This document shows, one piece after another, positions 25,388 through 33,034 of a stretch of 64,000 nt of DNA. A program made the translations under genes and the position numbers. This DNA comes from Pseudolysinimonas_A sp049651805 (lineage in GTDB: Bacteria; Actinomycetota; Actinomycetes; Actinomycetales; Microbacteriaceae). Positions within the stretch are counted from its first letter, which is position 1. Each line of letters starts with the position of its first letter. Below the pieces are notes generated by a model, which was not told the DNA's origin, ran no database searches, and saw only the letters and a program-made list of their open reading frames with translations. The stretch covers positions 62,001 to 126,000 of the forward strand of contig NZ_JBASCU010000029.1 of assembly GCF_049651805.1 (NCBI RefSeq). The letters run 5' to 3'.

Positions 25388-26615
25388 GGCGCCAGCAAGC
25401 ATCAAAGTGGTGATAGCCGACGACGACGCCGATCGAGTCGCTCGGTGGGGCGAGCGTATTCGCGACGTCTTTGCTTCGCGCGGTGTCTCCGGTACCGCGA
25501 TGGAGCTTAAGCCTTCGGACTTCGGCCTGGCGCGTCGCGCGCTAATTCAGCGGGCGGTCGATGCTCGTGCAGGCCAAGCTCCGCAGCTCGAAGATGCCGC
25601 CGCCGAGATCGACTCGGCCGATATCTTCATCGTCGACTCCGACCTCACGCCCACGCCCGGTTCGGCTAGCGGCGATCAAAGGGAACAGGAGATCGTGACC
25701 CGCTATCTCGCTGGCGAGATCGGGTCCGACGTCGTCCGCCTTGCGCGCGGGCATTCCCGCGTCCGTGCGTGCGTCGTGGTGAACGAGGAGTGGCGAAATC
25801 GGACCTTCGACCTGACCATGCGCAAGTGGACAACTGGCTTCGCCGACCTCTATATCACCCACGACGACATAGCGAGCTCCGGGCTGTGGTTCGGAGAGTT
25901 GGAGGGCGGTTACCGACCGTCACATTGGCCTCGGCTTGGTCATGTTCCGGCGCAAGTCGGCGCTGTGTTAGGTCAAGCGCTCAACCTCGACACGCCTGTG
26001 ACCGAGCTAATCGGAATGTCGCCGAAGAGCCTTAACCAGCTTTCTCTCCGCCAGATCGAGGCACTCAACCCCCGGCTCCCATCACTTTCCGAGATGACAC
26101 TGGCCGACGTCGAGAATTCGCCGAACTTCGGCATAGGGATTCAACCCAAGGAAAGTCCAGCCTCCGAACAGATCGCCTTGACTACCGCCGTCTACGGTCT
26201 GCGGCGGTGGCTAGATCGTGTGGCACTGCCCGTTCAGAACGTCCTGATCGACCTGCCTCACCTTCTTGCAAATCGTCCCTGGCTGCAAAACGAACGCGCA
26301 AATCCAGTTGCACTTAACGCGGCGACCGGGGTTTGGTTTGGCGAAGAGGTGCCGATCGAGCAACAGGCGTTCAATGCCGACGCTTCGCGCCTACTGGGAC
26401 GAAACGTTTGGAACGTCGACCAACTCAGCAAGCCCGGTCCTGGGGATAGGGTCACGCCGGACGACCTTGTCTTCTGTGAGGACACATCTTCTTTTGAGCG
26501 ACTTGAGGATGCAAAGGGCTTCCGGACAGACCTTGAGGGCAACTACGCGACTCGCTACGTGCGCAAGATCGACGACGTCGAGTACTCTCCGCGCCATCGG
26601 CTGTTTGAACGATGA
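25380..26615 (+). CDS. Receiver-domain protein with unknown C-terminal region
   Basis: A 411-residue protein. The N-terminus looks like a response-regulator receiver: VVIADDDADRV (acidic cluster D14-D16) and DIFIVDSDLTP (likely phosphorylated D86). The canonical Lys is not obvious and the receiver has an inserted stretch. The C-terminal about 260 residues contain no recognised output or DNA-binding domain; they include LTTAVYGLRRWLDRVALPVQ and WFGEEVPIEQQAF. Its start lies inside the end of the kinase gene (8-base overlap), which suggests phosphotransfer between the two products. Confidence 0.72.
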   Translation: MTEAPASIKVVIADDDADRVARWGERIRDVFASRGVSGTAMELKPSDFGLARRALIQRAVDARAGQAPQLEDAAAEIDSADIFIVDSDLTPTPGSASGDQREQEIVTRYLAGEIGSDVVRLARGHSRVRACVVVNEEWRNRTFDLTMRKWTTGFADLYITHDDIASSGLWFGELEGGYRPSHWPRLGHVPAQVGAVLGQALNLDTPVTELIGMSPKSLNQLSLRQIEALNPRLPSLSEMTLADVENSPNFGIGIQPKESPASEQIALTTAVYGLRRWLDRVALPVQNVLIDLPHLLANRPWLQNERANPVALNAATGVWFGEEVPIEQQAFNADASRLLGRNVWNVDQLSKPGPGDRVTPDDLVFCEDTSSFERLEDAKGFRTDLEGNYATRYVRKIDDVEYSPRHRLFER

Positions 26616-27430
26616 CCTACGCCTTCGGGCCAGACGACGTCCGATCAATGTGGGCGGTCCTTGCCGAGTGGGCGGAGAAGAGCATCCCCGATGGCGAGCC
26701 CACACCACTCTCAAGGACACTCAGCCAGATTTTCCAGCCGGTAGGACGCGACCAGCTTCTATACACCCTCCCCGAGTGGCCACTGCCAATTTCGATGCAG
26801 GATGAAGACTGGTGGCTCATCGGCGCACCGCTTCACAAGCAAAAAGAAGTAATCCCAGTCCTGACGGCTCGTCTCGACAAGCGCTCTGACGGGTACGTCA
26901 AGGATGCAATCTTCTACGTTGCGTTGTTCCGCGAGCGGCCTGGTGAAGGTTCGATCGACGTGGAGGGGTGGCGGTTCGAGCAAGAGGAGGACGAGGACGC
27001 TGCGCATCCTTACGCGCACGCACAAGCCGTTACCGGTTGGCGCCAGGGCAGCGATTGCCTCATTCACTCTCCTCACCCCGAACGCAACTGCGAAGTCGTA
27101 TGGCCGAGCGGAGATGAGGCTGTCGATGTCGAGCGAGTCCGCGCGCATCGAGCCACACTCGACAAGCACCCGGCGTTTCCGCTTCCTGTCAGCACCCTCA
27201 CCGGTCTTGCGCTCGCGCTGATCACTTCCCTCTACGGAGCACCCACGGTGGTAAAAATGCTTCGACCGACCGAACTACTCGGGCGACAAGACTCAAGCGT
27301 TGCAGACGACCTGACGCACCTGGGGATCAATCGAAATGCAGTCGATGAAGAGGCCGTCCCGGAGGCCAGCGACGAGGCCAACTTGGGCGACGGCCAGGAC
27401 GCGGTCCTCGATACCGAGCCGACAGAGTAG
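26612..27430 (+). CDS. Unknown protein of the MORC/methylase operon
   Basis: A 272-residue soluble protein overlapping the receiver gene stop (ATGA). It begins TYAFGPDDVRSMWAVLAEWA, has a mid-region VKDAIFYVALFRERPGEG, a hydrophobic segment LTGLALALITSLYG near residue 205 and an acidic C-terminus. No known family is recognised. The tight coupling implies it works with the kinase/receiver pair. A stem-loop (27441-27464) separates it from the methylase gene. Confidence 0.65.
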   Translation: MTYAFGPDDVRSMWAVLAEWAEKSIPDGEPTPLSRTLSQIFQPVGRDQLLYTLPEWPLPISMQDEDWWLIGAPLHKQKEVIPVLTARLDKRSDGYVKDAIFYVALFRERPGEGSIDVEGWRFEQEEDEDAAHPYAHAQAVTGWRQGSDCLIHSPHPERNCEVVWPSGDEAVDVERVRAHRATLDKHPAFPLPVSTLTGLALALITSLYGAPTVVKMLRPTELLGRQDSSVADDLTHLGINRNAVDEEAVPEASDEANLGDGQDAVLDTEPTE

Positions 27431-27440
27431 ACAACGTTCC

Positions 27441-27464
27441 CGAGCCCGCTGCAGCGCGGGCTCG
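27441..27464 (+). promoter_or_regulatory. 9-bp stem-loop between operon halves
   Basis: CGAGCCCGC (27441-27449) pairs with GCGGGCTCG (27456-27464) around a 6-base loop. It lies in the 45-base gap before the methylase-Vsr gene. No U-tract follows. It could partly terminate or process the transcript so that the signalling and DNA-modifying halves differ in level (inference). Confidence 0.55.
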
Positions 27465-27475
27465 CGCCGGGTAGA

Positions 27476-29110
27476 GTGAAGGCGGTGACGCCCGACTCCA
27501 AAGATTCCGCCCGGAGCCTGCGCGTCGTAAGCCTCTTTAGCGGGATTGGCGGCGGCGACCTCGGCCTTGAGCGAGCCGGACATTCGGTCGTCGAGATGTG
27601 CGAGTCGTGGGCACCTGCTCGTCGTGTCCTCGCGCACCGCTTCCCCGGCGTCCACGTCGCGGACGACGTCCGGACCTACACCCCCCAAATAGAGTACGAC
27701 CTCCTGAGCGCGGGCTTCCCGTGTGTGGATCTTTCGCACGCTGGCACTCAGACTGGTATCTTCGGTCCGCAGTCCGGCCTTGTGGAACATGTCTTCCGGA
27801 TCGCCGCACAGACTGCGCCAGCGTGGATCCTGATCGAGAATGTCCCGAACCTACTTCGGCTCCAGCAGGGGGCCGGCATCCGGTACATCATCGAAAACCT
27901 CGAAAGGCTCCATTACCGATGGGCTTATCGAGTGCTCGATTCCCGGGCGTTCGGGGTCGCGCAACGCCGCAATCGGGTTGTCATCCTAGCGGCGCTCGCC
28001 GAGGATCCGGCCCGCGTCCTGCTGAGCCAGGACGTGCCAGATCTGTTCCCGAGCTCAAGTGATGTCGCAGCCAACCCGAAAGCATCTGGCTTCTATTGGA
28101 CCGAAGGTCGGCGAGGCGTGGGGCTGGTCAGCGGAGCTACTCCCACCCTCAAAGGAGGATCGACGCTCGGGCTGCCTTCTGCCCCAGCCGTCTGGCTTCC
28201 GGCCGAGAAGGTGGGGCGCCGAATCGTGTTGCCGACGATCGAAGACGCTGAAGAGCTCCAGGGCCTGGATCGCGGGTGGACGTCAGCCGCGGACAAGGAC
28301 GAAACCACTAGCGCGCGTTGGAAACTGGTCGGCAATGCGATCACGGTCGGGGTGGCCGAATGGATTGGTGCGAGGCTGTCGGAGCGCGCCGTCGATGGCG
28401 AACCGGTAGCGCCCTCAAGCCAGCGACGGTCCACTTGGCCTGATGCCGCGTTTGGCGAGAGCGGGACTATTCTGCCCTCAGGTGCATCAAGGTGGCCGAT
28501 CTGCAGCGCTAAAAAGGACCTGAACGACGTGATCGATCACGGGGCAGCCGCGCCTCTGTCGTATCGGGCGACGCTTGGATTCTTGTCTCGAATCGAGGAG
28601 TCAGGGATCGAGTTGCCAACACGACTCATGAGCGACCTTGAGAGCCATCTCGCCGCTATGAGACAACACGTGAGCGGTGGCGCATCGTGGGCTAGCAACA
28701 AGTCTGTCCGAGCCCGTATGCAGCGAACGAGGCAACAGAACACAACTCCGGAGATACGTCTTCGGCGCGCACTAAGCGACCTCGGGATTCGATACCGGCT
28801 CCAGGTACGACCGTTCTCGGATCTCAGGTGGCGCTCAGACATCGTGTTCATTGGTCTCAAGCTCGTCGTCGAGGTGCGGGGGTGTTACTGGCACGTGTGC
28901 CCGATTCATCAAAGCTGGCCGAAGGCGAATGCAGAGCGTTGGGCGGAGAAGCTCAGGCGAAACCAGGAGCGCGACCGTCGCATGGAGGCTGATTTCAACG
29001 AGCGTGGCTGGGAAGTAATTGTCGTCTGGGAGCACGAGGAATCGGTCGAGGCCGCTGCGCGAATCCAAGACCGTTTGAGACAACTCAAGAGTGCTACAAC
29101 CAGTGCCTAG
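27476..29110 (+). CDS. DNA C5-cytosine methyltransferase fused to a Vsr-type endonuclease
   Basis: A 544-residue fusion. Residues about 14-300 are a C5 methylase: motif I SLFSGIGGGDLGLERAG, motif IV AGFPCVDLS (catalytic C83), motif VI ENV (121-123), motif VIII AQRRNRV, motif X LVGNAI (284-289). Residues about 405-540 are a very-short-patch-repair (Vsr) endonuclease: RMQRTRQQNTTPEIRLRRAL, RSDIVFIG (D455), VEVRGCYWHVCPIH, then KLRRNQERDRRMEADFNERG and WEVIVVWEHE. Free Vsr nicks at T:G mismatches beside 5-methylcytosine; here it may instead cut foreign DNA. Start GTG 27476 or GTG 27485. Confidence 0.92.
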   Translation: MKAVTPDSKDSARSLRVVSLFSGIGGGDLGLERAGHSVVEMCESWAPARRVLAHRFPGVHVADDVRTYTPQIEYDLLSAGFPCVDLSHAGTQTGIFGPQSGLVEHVFRIAAQTAPAWILIENVPNLLRLQQGAGIRYIIENLERLHYRWAYRVLDSRAFGVAQRRNRVVILAALAEDPARVLLSQDVPDLFPSSSDVAANPKASGFYWTEGRRGVGLVSGATPTLKGGSTLGLPSAPAVWLPAEKVGRRIVLPTIEDAEELQGLDRGWTSAADKDETTSARWKLVGNAITVGVAEWIGARLSERAVDGEPVAPSSQRRSTWPDAAFGESGTILPSGASRWPICSAKKDLNDVIDHGAAAPLSYRATLGFLSRIEESGIELPTRLMSDLESHLAAMRQHVSGGASWASNKSVRARMQRTRQQNTTPEIRLRRALSDLGIRYRLQVRPFSDLRWRSDIVFIGLKLVVEVRGCYWHVCPIHQSWPKANAERWAEKLRRNQERDRRMEADFNERGWEVIVVWEHEESVEAAARIQDRLRQLKSATTSA

Positions 29111-30716
29111 GATCGCGGGTGACCGCTCCCGTAGCGCGGTCTACACCCAGACGTGGGTTGTCCGCCTCATGCTCGATCTCGCAGGCTATACAACCGACGC
29201 TCGGATCGAAGTGTCGACGATCGTCGATGCCGGTTGCGGTGACGGTGCCTTTCTTGCGGAGATTGTAGAGCGGCTGGCGCGGGCCGCTCGGCGCGCAAAT
29301 GTGCCGCTCGACCTTCTGACCGACTGCGTGCGCGCTTTCGATATCGATGGACGCGCGATAGCGCTCGCACGCGAGCGGGTCGAAAGCGTTCTCCTCGGTC
29401 ACGGTGCAACCATCGAGACCGCCCACCGGTTGTCGTCTGCCTGGGTTATCGAGGACGACTTCTTGCTGCTGGACCGACCGCCCCGGGCGAAATGGGTAGT
29501 TGGCAATCCGCCCTACGCCCGAATGGAAGACATCGATACTCAGACCTACTCGGCCTACCGAGCGCGCTGGCCGACTATGAAGGGTAGGGCCGACCTCTAT
29601 ATCGGGTTCTACGAAGCAGCCCTGGACTTGCTCGAAGCCGACGGTCGGTTGTGTTTCATCTGCGCCGACAGATGGATGCACAACGCGTACGGTGGTGCCC
29701 TCCGCCGCAAGGTCCTCTCCGAAACGTCAGTCGATCTCATCGCCGAAGTCCACCAGTCCGATGTGTTTGACTCTAAGGTCGCTGCCTACCCGGCGATAAC
29801 AGTCTTTGGGAAGCAACGCGCGAACCGGACCGCCATGGTCACGGCGAGTCCGAGCTTTGGCGAGGCCGCCTCACAGGACCTGGTGACCTGGTTTCGCGAT
29901 CCCAAAGCCGTGCCGATCAAGAGCGAAGCCTTCAGCGCCGCTCGATTGGAATCCCCGCTCAAGCCTTCAGAGAGCTGGCCCTCCGGGCCACCCGAACGCC
30001 TCGCAATGATCGCTGATCTCGAATCCCGCTTCCCGCGGCTCGGAGAAACGGGAGTTGAGTTCGGTGTGGGGATCGCCACCGGTGCAGACGCGGTCTACAT
30101 CGTCGACTCGATTGTGGACGTCGAACCCGATCGCCTTCGCAAGGTAGTCGGGCCCTCGGACCTAAAAGATGGTCGGGTGTCATGGCAGTCCCGCTACTTC
30201 GTTGACCCTTGGGGAACCGACGGCCTGGTCCACCTCGACGAGTACCCACTTATGCGCTCGTACTTCGAGTCACATCAGTCCATACTCAAAGGTCGTTCCA
30301 TAGCGCAGGGCCGAGAGCAATGGTGGCGCACCATCGACAAGCCGCGCCGGGGCGACTACGCACGTGAGAAGCTCGTTGTCGCCGACATCGAAACCCGTAT
30401 CGAACCGGTTAGAGACACCGAGGGATACTGGCCACTCCACAGTTGCTACTTCATACTCAGCGCGACTTGGGACCTCGAGGTTCTGGGGGGCTACCTGATT
30501 TCGGAGATTGCGTCTGCATTTATCGAGGCCTACTCGGTCAAGATGGCGAACGGGCACTTCCGTGTCAGCGCTCAATACCTCAAAAGGATTCGAGCCCCCG
30601 AGTACGAATCGATTCCAACCGTCTACCGCGCTCGCTTGCGCAAGGCGTTCCGAGATCGGGATCGCGAAGACTCAACTTCCACCGTTCGGGACCTGCTAGC
30701 CACTTTGAGACCTTGA
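29091..30716 (+). CDS. N6-adenine DNA methyltransferase (Eco57I-type), last gene of the operon
   Basis: A 541-residue methylase: motif I IVDAGCGDGAFL (44-55) and motif IV GNPPYARMED (138-147), with NPPY typical of N6-adenine methylases. The C-terminal half (GIATGADAVYIV, GHFRVSAQYLKRI) resembles the target-recognition part of Eco57I-like enzymes. GTG 29091 overlaps the methylase-Vsr gene by 20 bases; GTG 29103 is an alternative with an 8-base overlap. The operon therefore carries both cytosine and adenine methylation. It differs in sequence from the methylase at 18497-20221. Confidence 0.87.
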   Translation: MLQPVPRIAGDRSRSAVYTQTWVVRLMLDLAGYTTDARIEVSTIVDAGCGDGAFLAEIVERLARAARRANVPLDLLTDCVRAFDIDGRAIALARERVESVLLGHGATIETAHRLSSAWVIEDDFLLLDRPPRAKWVVGNPPYARMEDIDTQTYSAYRARWPTMKGRADLYIGFYEAALDLLEADGRLCFICADRWMHNAYGGALRRKVLSETSVDLIAEVHQSDVFDSKVAAYPAITVFGKQRANRTAMVTASPSFGEAASQDLVTWFRDPKAVPIKSEAFSAARLESPLKPSESWPSGPPERLAMIADLESRFPRLGETGVEFGVGIATGADAVYIVDSIVDVEPDRLRKVVGPSDLKDGRVSWQSRYFVDPWGTDGLVHLDEYPLMRSYFESHQSILKGRSIAQGREQWWRTIDKPRRGDYAREKLVVADIETRIEPVRDTEGYWPLHSCYFILSATWDLEVLGGYLISEIASAFIEAYSVKMANGHFRVSAQYLKRIRAPEYESIPTVYRARLRKAFRDRDREDSTSTVRDLLATLRP

Positions 30717-30813
30717 CCGATATCCATCCGCGATTCGGCAGCCCGTGCGCGGGCCAGGGGCCAAAGGCGCACCCGTCCGGATGCAGTTTCCACACGCGAA
30801 CCGCGCCTGTGAA

Positions 30814-31043
30814 CTACCAGCCTTCTGGGCGCCAGCCTTCCTCGAAGGCTTGCCAATCCTCTGGCTTTATGTCTGGGCGGTGGCGTGACTTCTCGAACGA
30901 GGCTCTACAGACTCGCTCCACGCCTCGGCCTCGTCGATCGGCATGACACCGGAGCGCACCTCTGCCGCGGCTTCATCGGCCTTCGCTGTGCCGAGGTAGA
31001 CCTCGAACCTGCGGTATGCATCGGTAGACAACTCGGCGTTCAC
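30814..31043 (-). pseudogene. Small gene with a frameshift
   Basis: From GTG 31043 the frame reads NAELSTDAYRRFEVYLGTAK and continues through EAAAEVRSGVMPIDEAEAW. A second frame then carries SFEKSRHRPDIKPEDWQAFE and ends EEGWRPEGW at 30814. The two halves read as one small acidic protein broken by a single frameshift near 30925. If unshifted, it would stop at 30867 as a 58-residue protein. The family is unknown. It borders the island next to gatB. Confidence 0.5.
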
Positions 31044-31093
31044 GCCTTCATCTAATCCCGCTGCAAGGGTGGCAAGCTGCCAACAAGAGAGGC

Positions 31094-32611
31094 TCAGCCC
31101 TGAGCCCGCTCCAGCACGAGTTCCCGAACACGGGCAGCATCCGCGGACCCGCCCATCGCCTTCATCACGGCGCCGATGATCGCGCCGGCGGCCTGGACTT
31201 TCCCGTCCCGCAGCTTCTCCAGCACATCGGGCTGCTGCGCAAGCGCCGCATCGATCGCTGCCAACAGTGCCCCGTCATCCGACACCACGGCGAGTCGACG
31301 TGCGGCGACGACCTCCGACGGACGCCCCTCCCCCGCGATCACGCCTTCGAGCACCTGGCGGGCCAGCCGATCCGTCAGCTCACCGGACTCCACCAAAGCG
31401 ATGAGCTCCGACACGTGCAGCGGTGACACCAACGTAGAAGCGTCCACCGCAGCAGCGTTCGCGAGCCGCGCGATCTCACCCGTCCACCACTTGCGAGCCT
31501 GCGCGGGCGCAGCACCCGCAGCCACCGTCTCTTCGATCTCGACGAGCAGACCGGCGTTGGCGACATCCCGAAACTCGAGCTCCGTGAACCCCCACGTCTC
31601 ACGCAACCGCCGACGCCGCACCGCGGGCGCTTCGGGCAACTCAGAACGCAAGCGTGACACCAAGGCAGCAGACGGCTCGATCGGCAGCAGGTCGGGCTCG
31701 GGGAAGTACCGGTAGTCGTCGGCATCCGACTTCACCCGGCCGGGCGAGGTGGTGCCCTTGTCTTCGTGCCAGTGGCGGGTCTCCTGCTGGATGGTGCCGC
31801 CGGCGGCGAGGATGGCGGCCTGCCGCTGGATCTCGTGCCGCACCGCACGCTCCACCGAGCGCATCGAGTTGACGTTCTTCGTCTCGGTGCGCGTCCCCAG
31901 CTTCGACGCACCCCGCGGGCGCAGCGAGACGTTGGCGTCGACGCGGAGGTTGCCGCGCTCCATGCGCGCCTCCGAGATGCCGAGGCCCCGCACGATGTCG
32001 CGCACCGTCGAGACGTAGGCCTTCGCCACCTCGGGAGCCCCCACGCCCTCGGGCACGAAGATCGGCTTCGTCACGATCTCCACCAGCGGAACGCCGGCGC
32101 GGTTGTAGTCGACCAGGCTTGCCTCAGCCCCATGGATGCGACCGGTCGCGCCCCCGAGGTGGGTGAGCTTGCCGGCATCCTCTTCCATGTGCGCCCGCTC
32201 GATCGGGATGTCGACGGTGCTGCCGTCTTCCAACTCCACCTCGACGGTGCCCTCGAACGCGATCGGCTCGTCGTACTGGCTGATCTGGTAGTTCTTCGCC
32301 AGGTCGGGGTAGAAGTAGTTCTTGCGCGCGAACCGGGAGACGAGCGCGATCTCGCAGCCGAGCGCCAGACCCAGCGAGATGGCGTACTCGACCGCCTTCG
32401 CGTTCACCACGGGGAGGGCTCCGGGAAGCCCGAGGTCGACCGGGGTGATCAGCGTGTTCGGCTCGACGTCATGGTTGTCGCTGTTCGCCGGGTTCGGCGC
32501 GTCGGAGAACATCTTCGTCTTCGTGCTGAGTTCGACGTGAATCTCGAGGCCGATCACCGGCTCGAACAGCTCGAGCGCCTTGTCGTAGTCCATCAGATCA
32601 GCCTTCGCCAT
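31094..32611 (-). CDS. gatB: Aspartyl/glutamyl-tRNA amidotransferase subunit B
   Basis: A 505-residue GatB, which phosphorylates and amidates mischarged Glu-tRNA(Gln) or Asp-tRNA(Asn) together with GatA and GatC. Family marks are FEPVIGLEIHVEL at the start, ARKNYFYPDLAKNYQISQYD, a Cys-free N-terminal domain, HMEEDAGKLTH and the C-terminal YqeY-like helical domain (VLEKLRDGKVQAAGAIIGAV). ATG 32611 is chosen because the upstream 24 codons have no family counterpart. It lies over 4 kb from gatA, although gatC-gatA-gatB are normally contiguous in related genera. A partial copy sits at 8220-8655. Confidence 0.96.
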   Translation of the reverse strand: MAKADLMDYDKALELFEPVIGLEIHVELSTKTKMFSDAPNPANSDNHDVEPNTLITPVDLGLPGALPVVNAKAVEYAISLGLALGCEIALVSRFARKNYFYPDLAKNYQISQYDEPIAFEGTVEVELEDGSTVDIPIERAHMEEDAGKLTHLGGATGRIHGAEASLVDYNRAGVPLVEIVTKPIFVPEGVGAPEVAKAYVSTVRDIVRGLGISEARMERGNLRVDANVSLRPRGASKLGTRTETKNVNSMRSVERAVRHEIQRQAAILAAGGTIQQETRHWHEDKGTTSPGRVKSDADDYRYFPEPDLLPIEPSAALVSRLRSELPEAPAVRRRRLRETWGFTELEFRDVANAGLLVEIEETVAAGAAPAQARKWWTGEIARLANAAAVDASTLVSPLHVSELIALVESGELTDRLARQVLEGVIAGEGRPSEVVAARRLAVVSDDGALLAAIDAALAQQPDVLEKLRDGKVQAAGAIIGAVMKAMGGSADAARVRELVLERAQG

Positions 32612-32759
32612 GACCCCATCGTATTTGCCTGGCGGGTGGTCGGATTCCGGATGCCGGCGTAGCCTGGGCGGCGCGGAGACCAACGTCCTTTGAGACGCTC
32701 GGCGGTGCGAACTTCAGCTCCGCACTCCGGTGACGGCGAGTCCATCGAGACCGCGCGCA

Positions 32760-32776
32760 CCTTCCCTTACGGAAGG
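32760..32776 (+). promoter_or_regulatory. Hairpin covering the ribosome site of the next small gene
   Basis: CCTTCC (32760-32765) pairs with GGAAGG (32771-32776) around a 5-base loop. The 3' arm is part of the Shine-Dalgarno sequence GGAAGGAG for ATG 32784. It could limit translation until opened (inference). Confidence 0.5.
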
Positions 32777-32783
32777 AGCGACT

Positions 32784-32939
32784 ATGTGTACCAAGAAGTC
32801 CTACCCCTCCCGATGGGCGGCAAAAGCCGCCCTCGCACAGATTCGGCGCGCCGGCAAACCGCGCCGGCAGGAGCGCCGAAGCTACCTATGCGCCACCTGT
32901 CAGGCGTGGCACCTGACTTCACGCGCATGGGGTTGGTGA
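32784..32939 (+). CDS. Small Cys-pair protein (51 residues)
   Basis: ATG 32784 behind GGAAGGAG. The protein is basic and ends with YLCATCQAWHLTSRAWGW; the C-x-x-C-x-x-W-H pattern suggests a small zinc-knuckle fold also seen in short actinobacterial and phage-encoded proteins. The function is unknown. It is alone between gatB (divergent) and the HNH gene. Confidence 0.65.
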   Translation: MCTKKSYPSRWAAKAALAQIRRAGKPRRQERRSYLCATCQAWHLTSRAWGW

Positions 32940-33034
32940 CGCATTGAGTCCTCCACAGGCTCAGTTGGCGCGACTTATCCCGAGACAAGTTCGTCTATCT
33001 AGTACATACGTTCGAACCTTGTTTCAATGGAGGT

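Noticed and set aside
31266..31740. gatB duplication considered as an assembly error
   Set aside because: The two copies differ at about 10% of residues and have different flanks, so they are distinct sequences.
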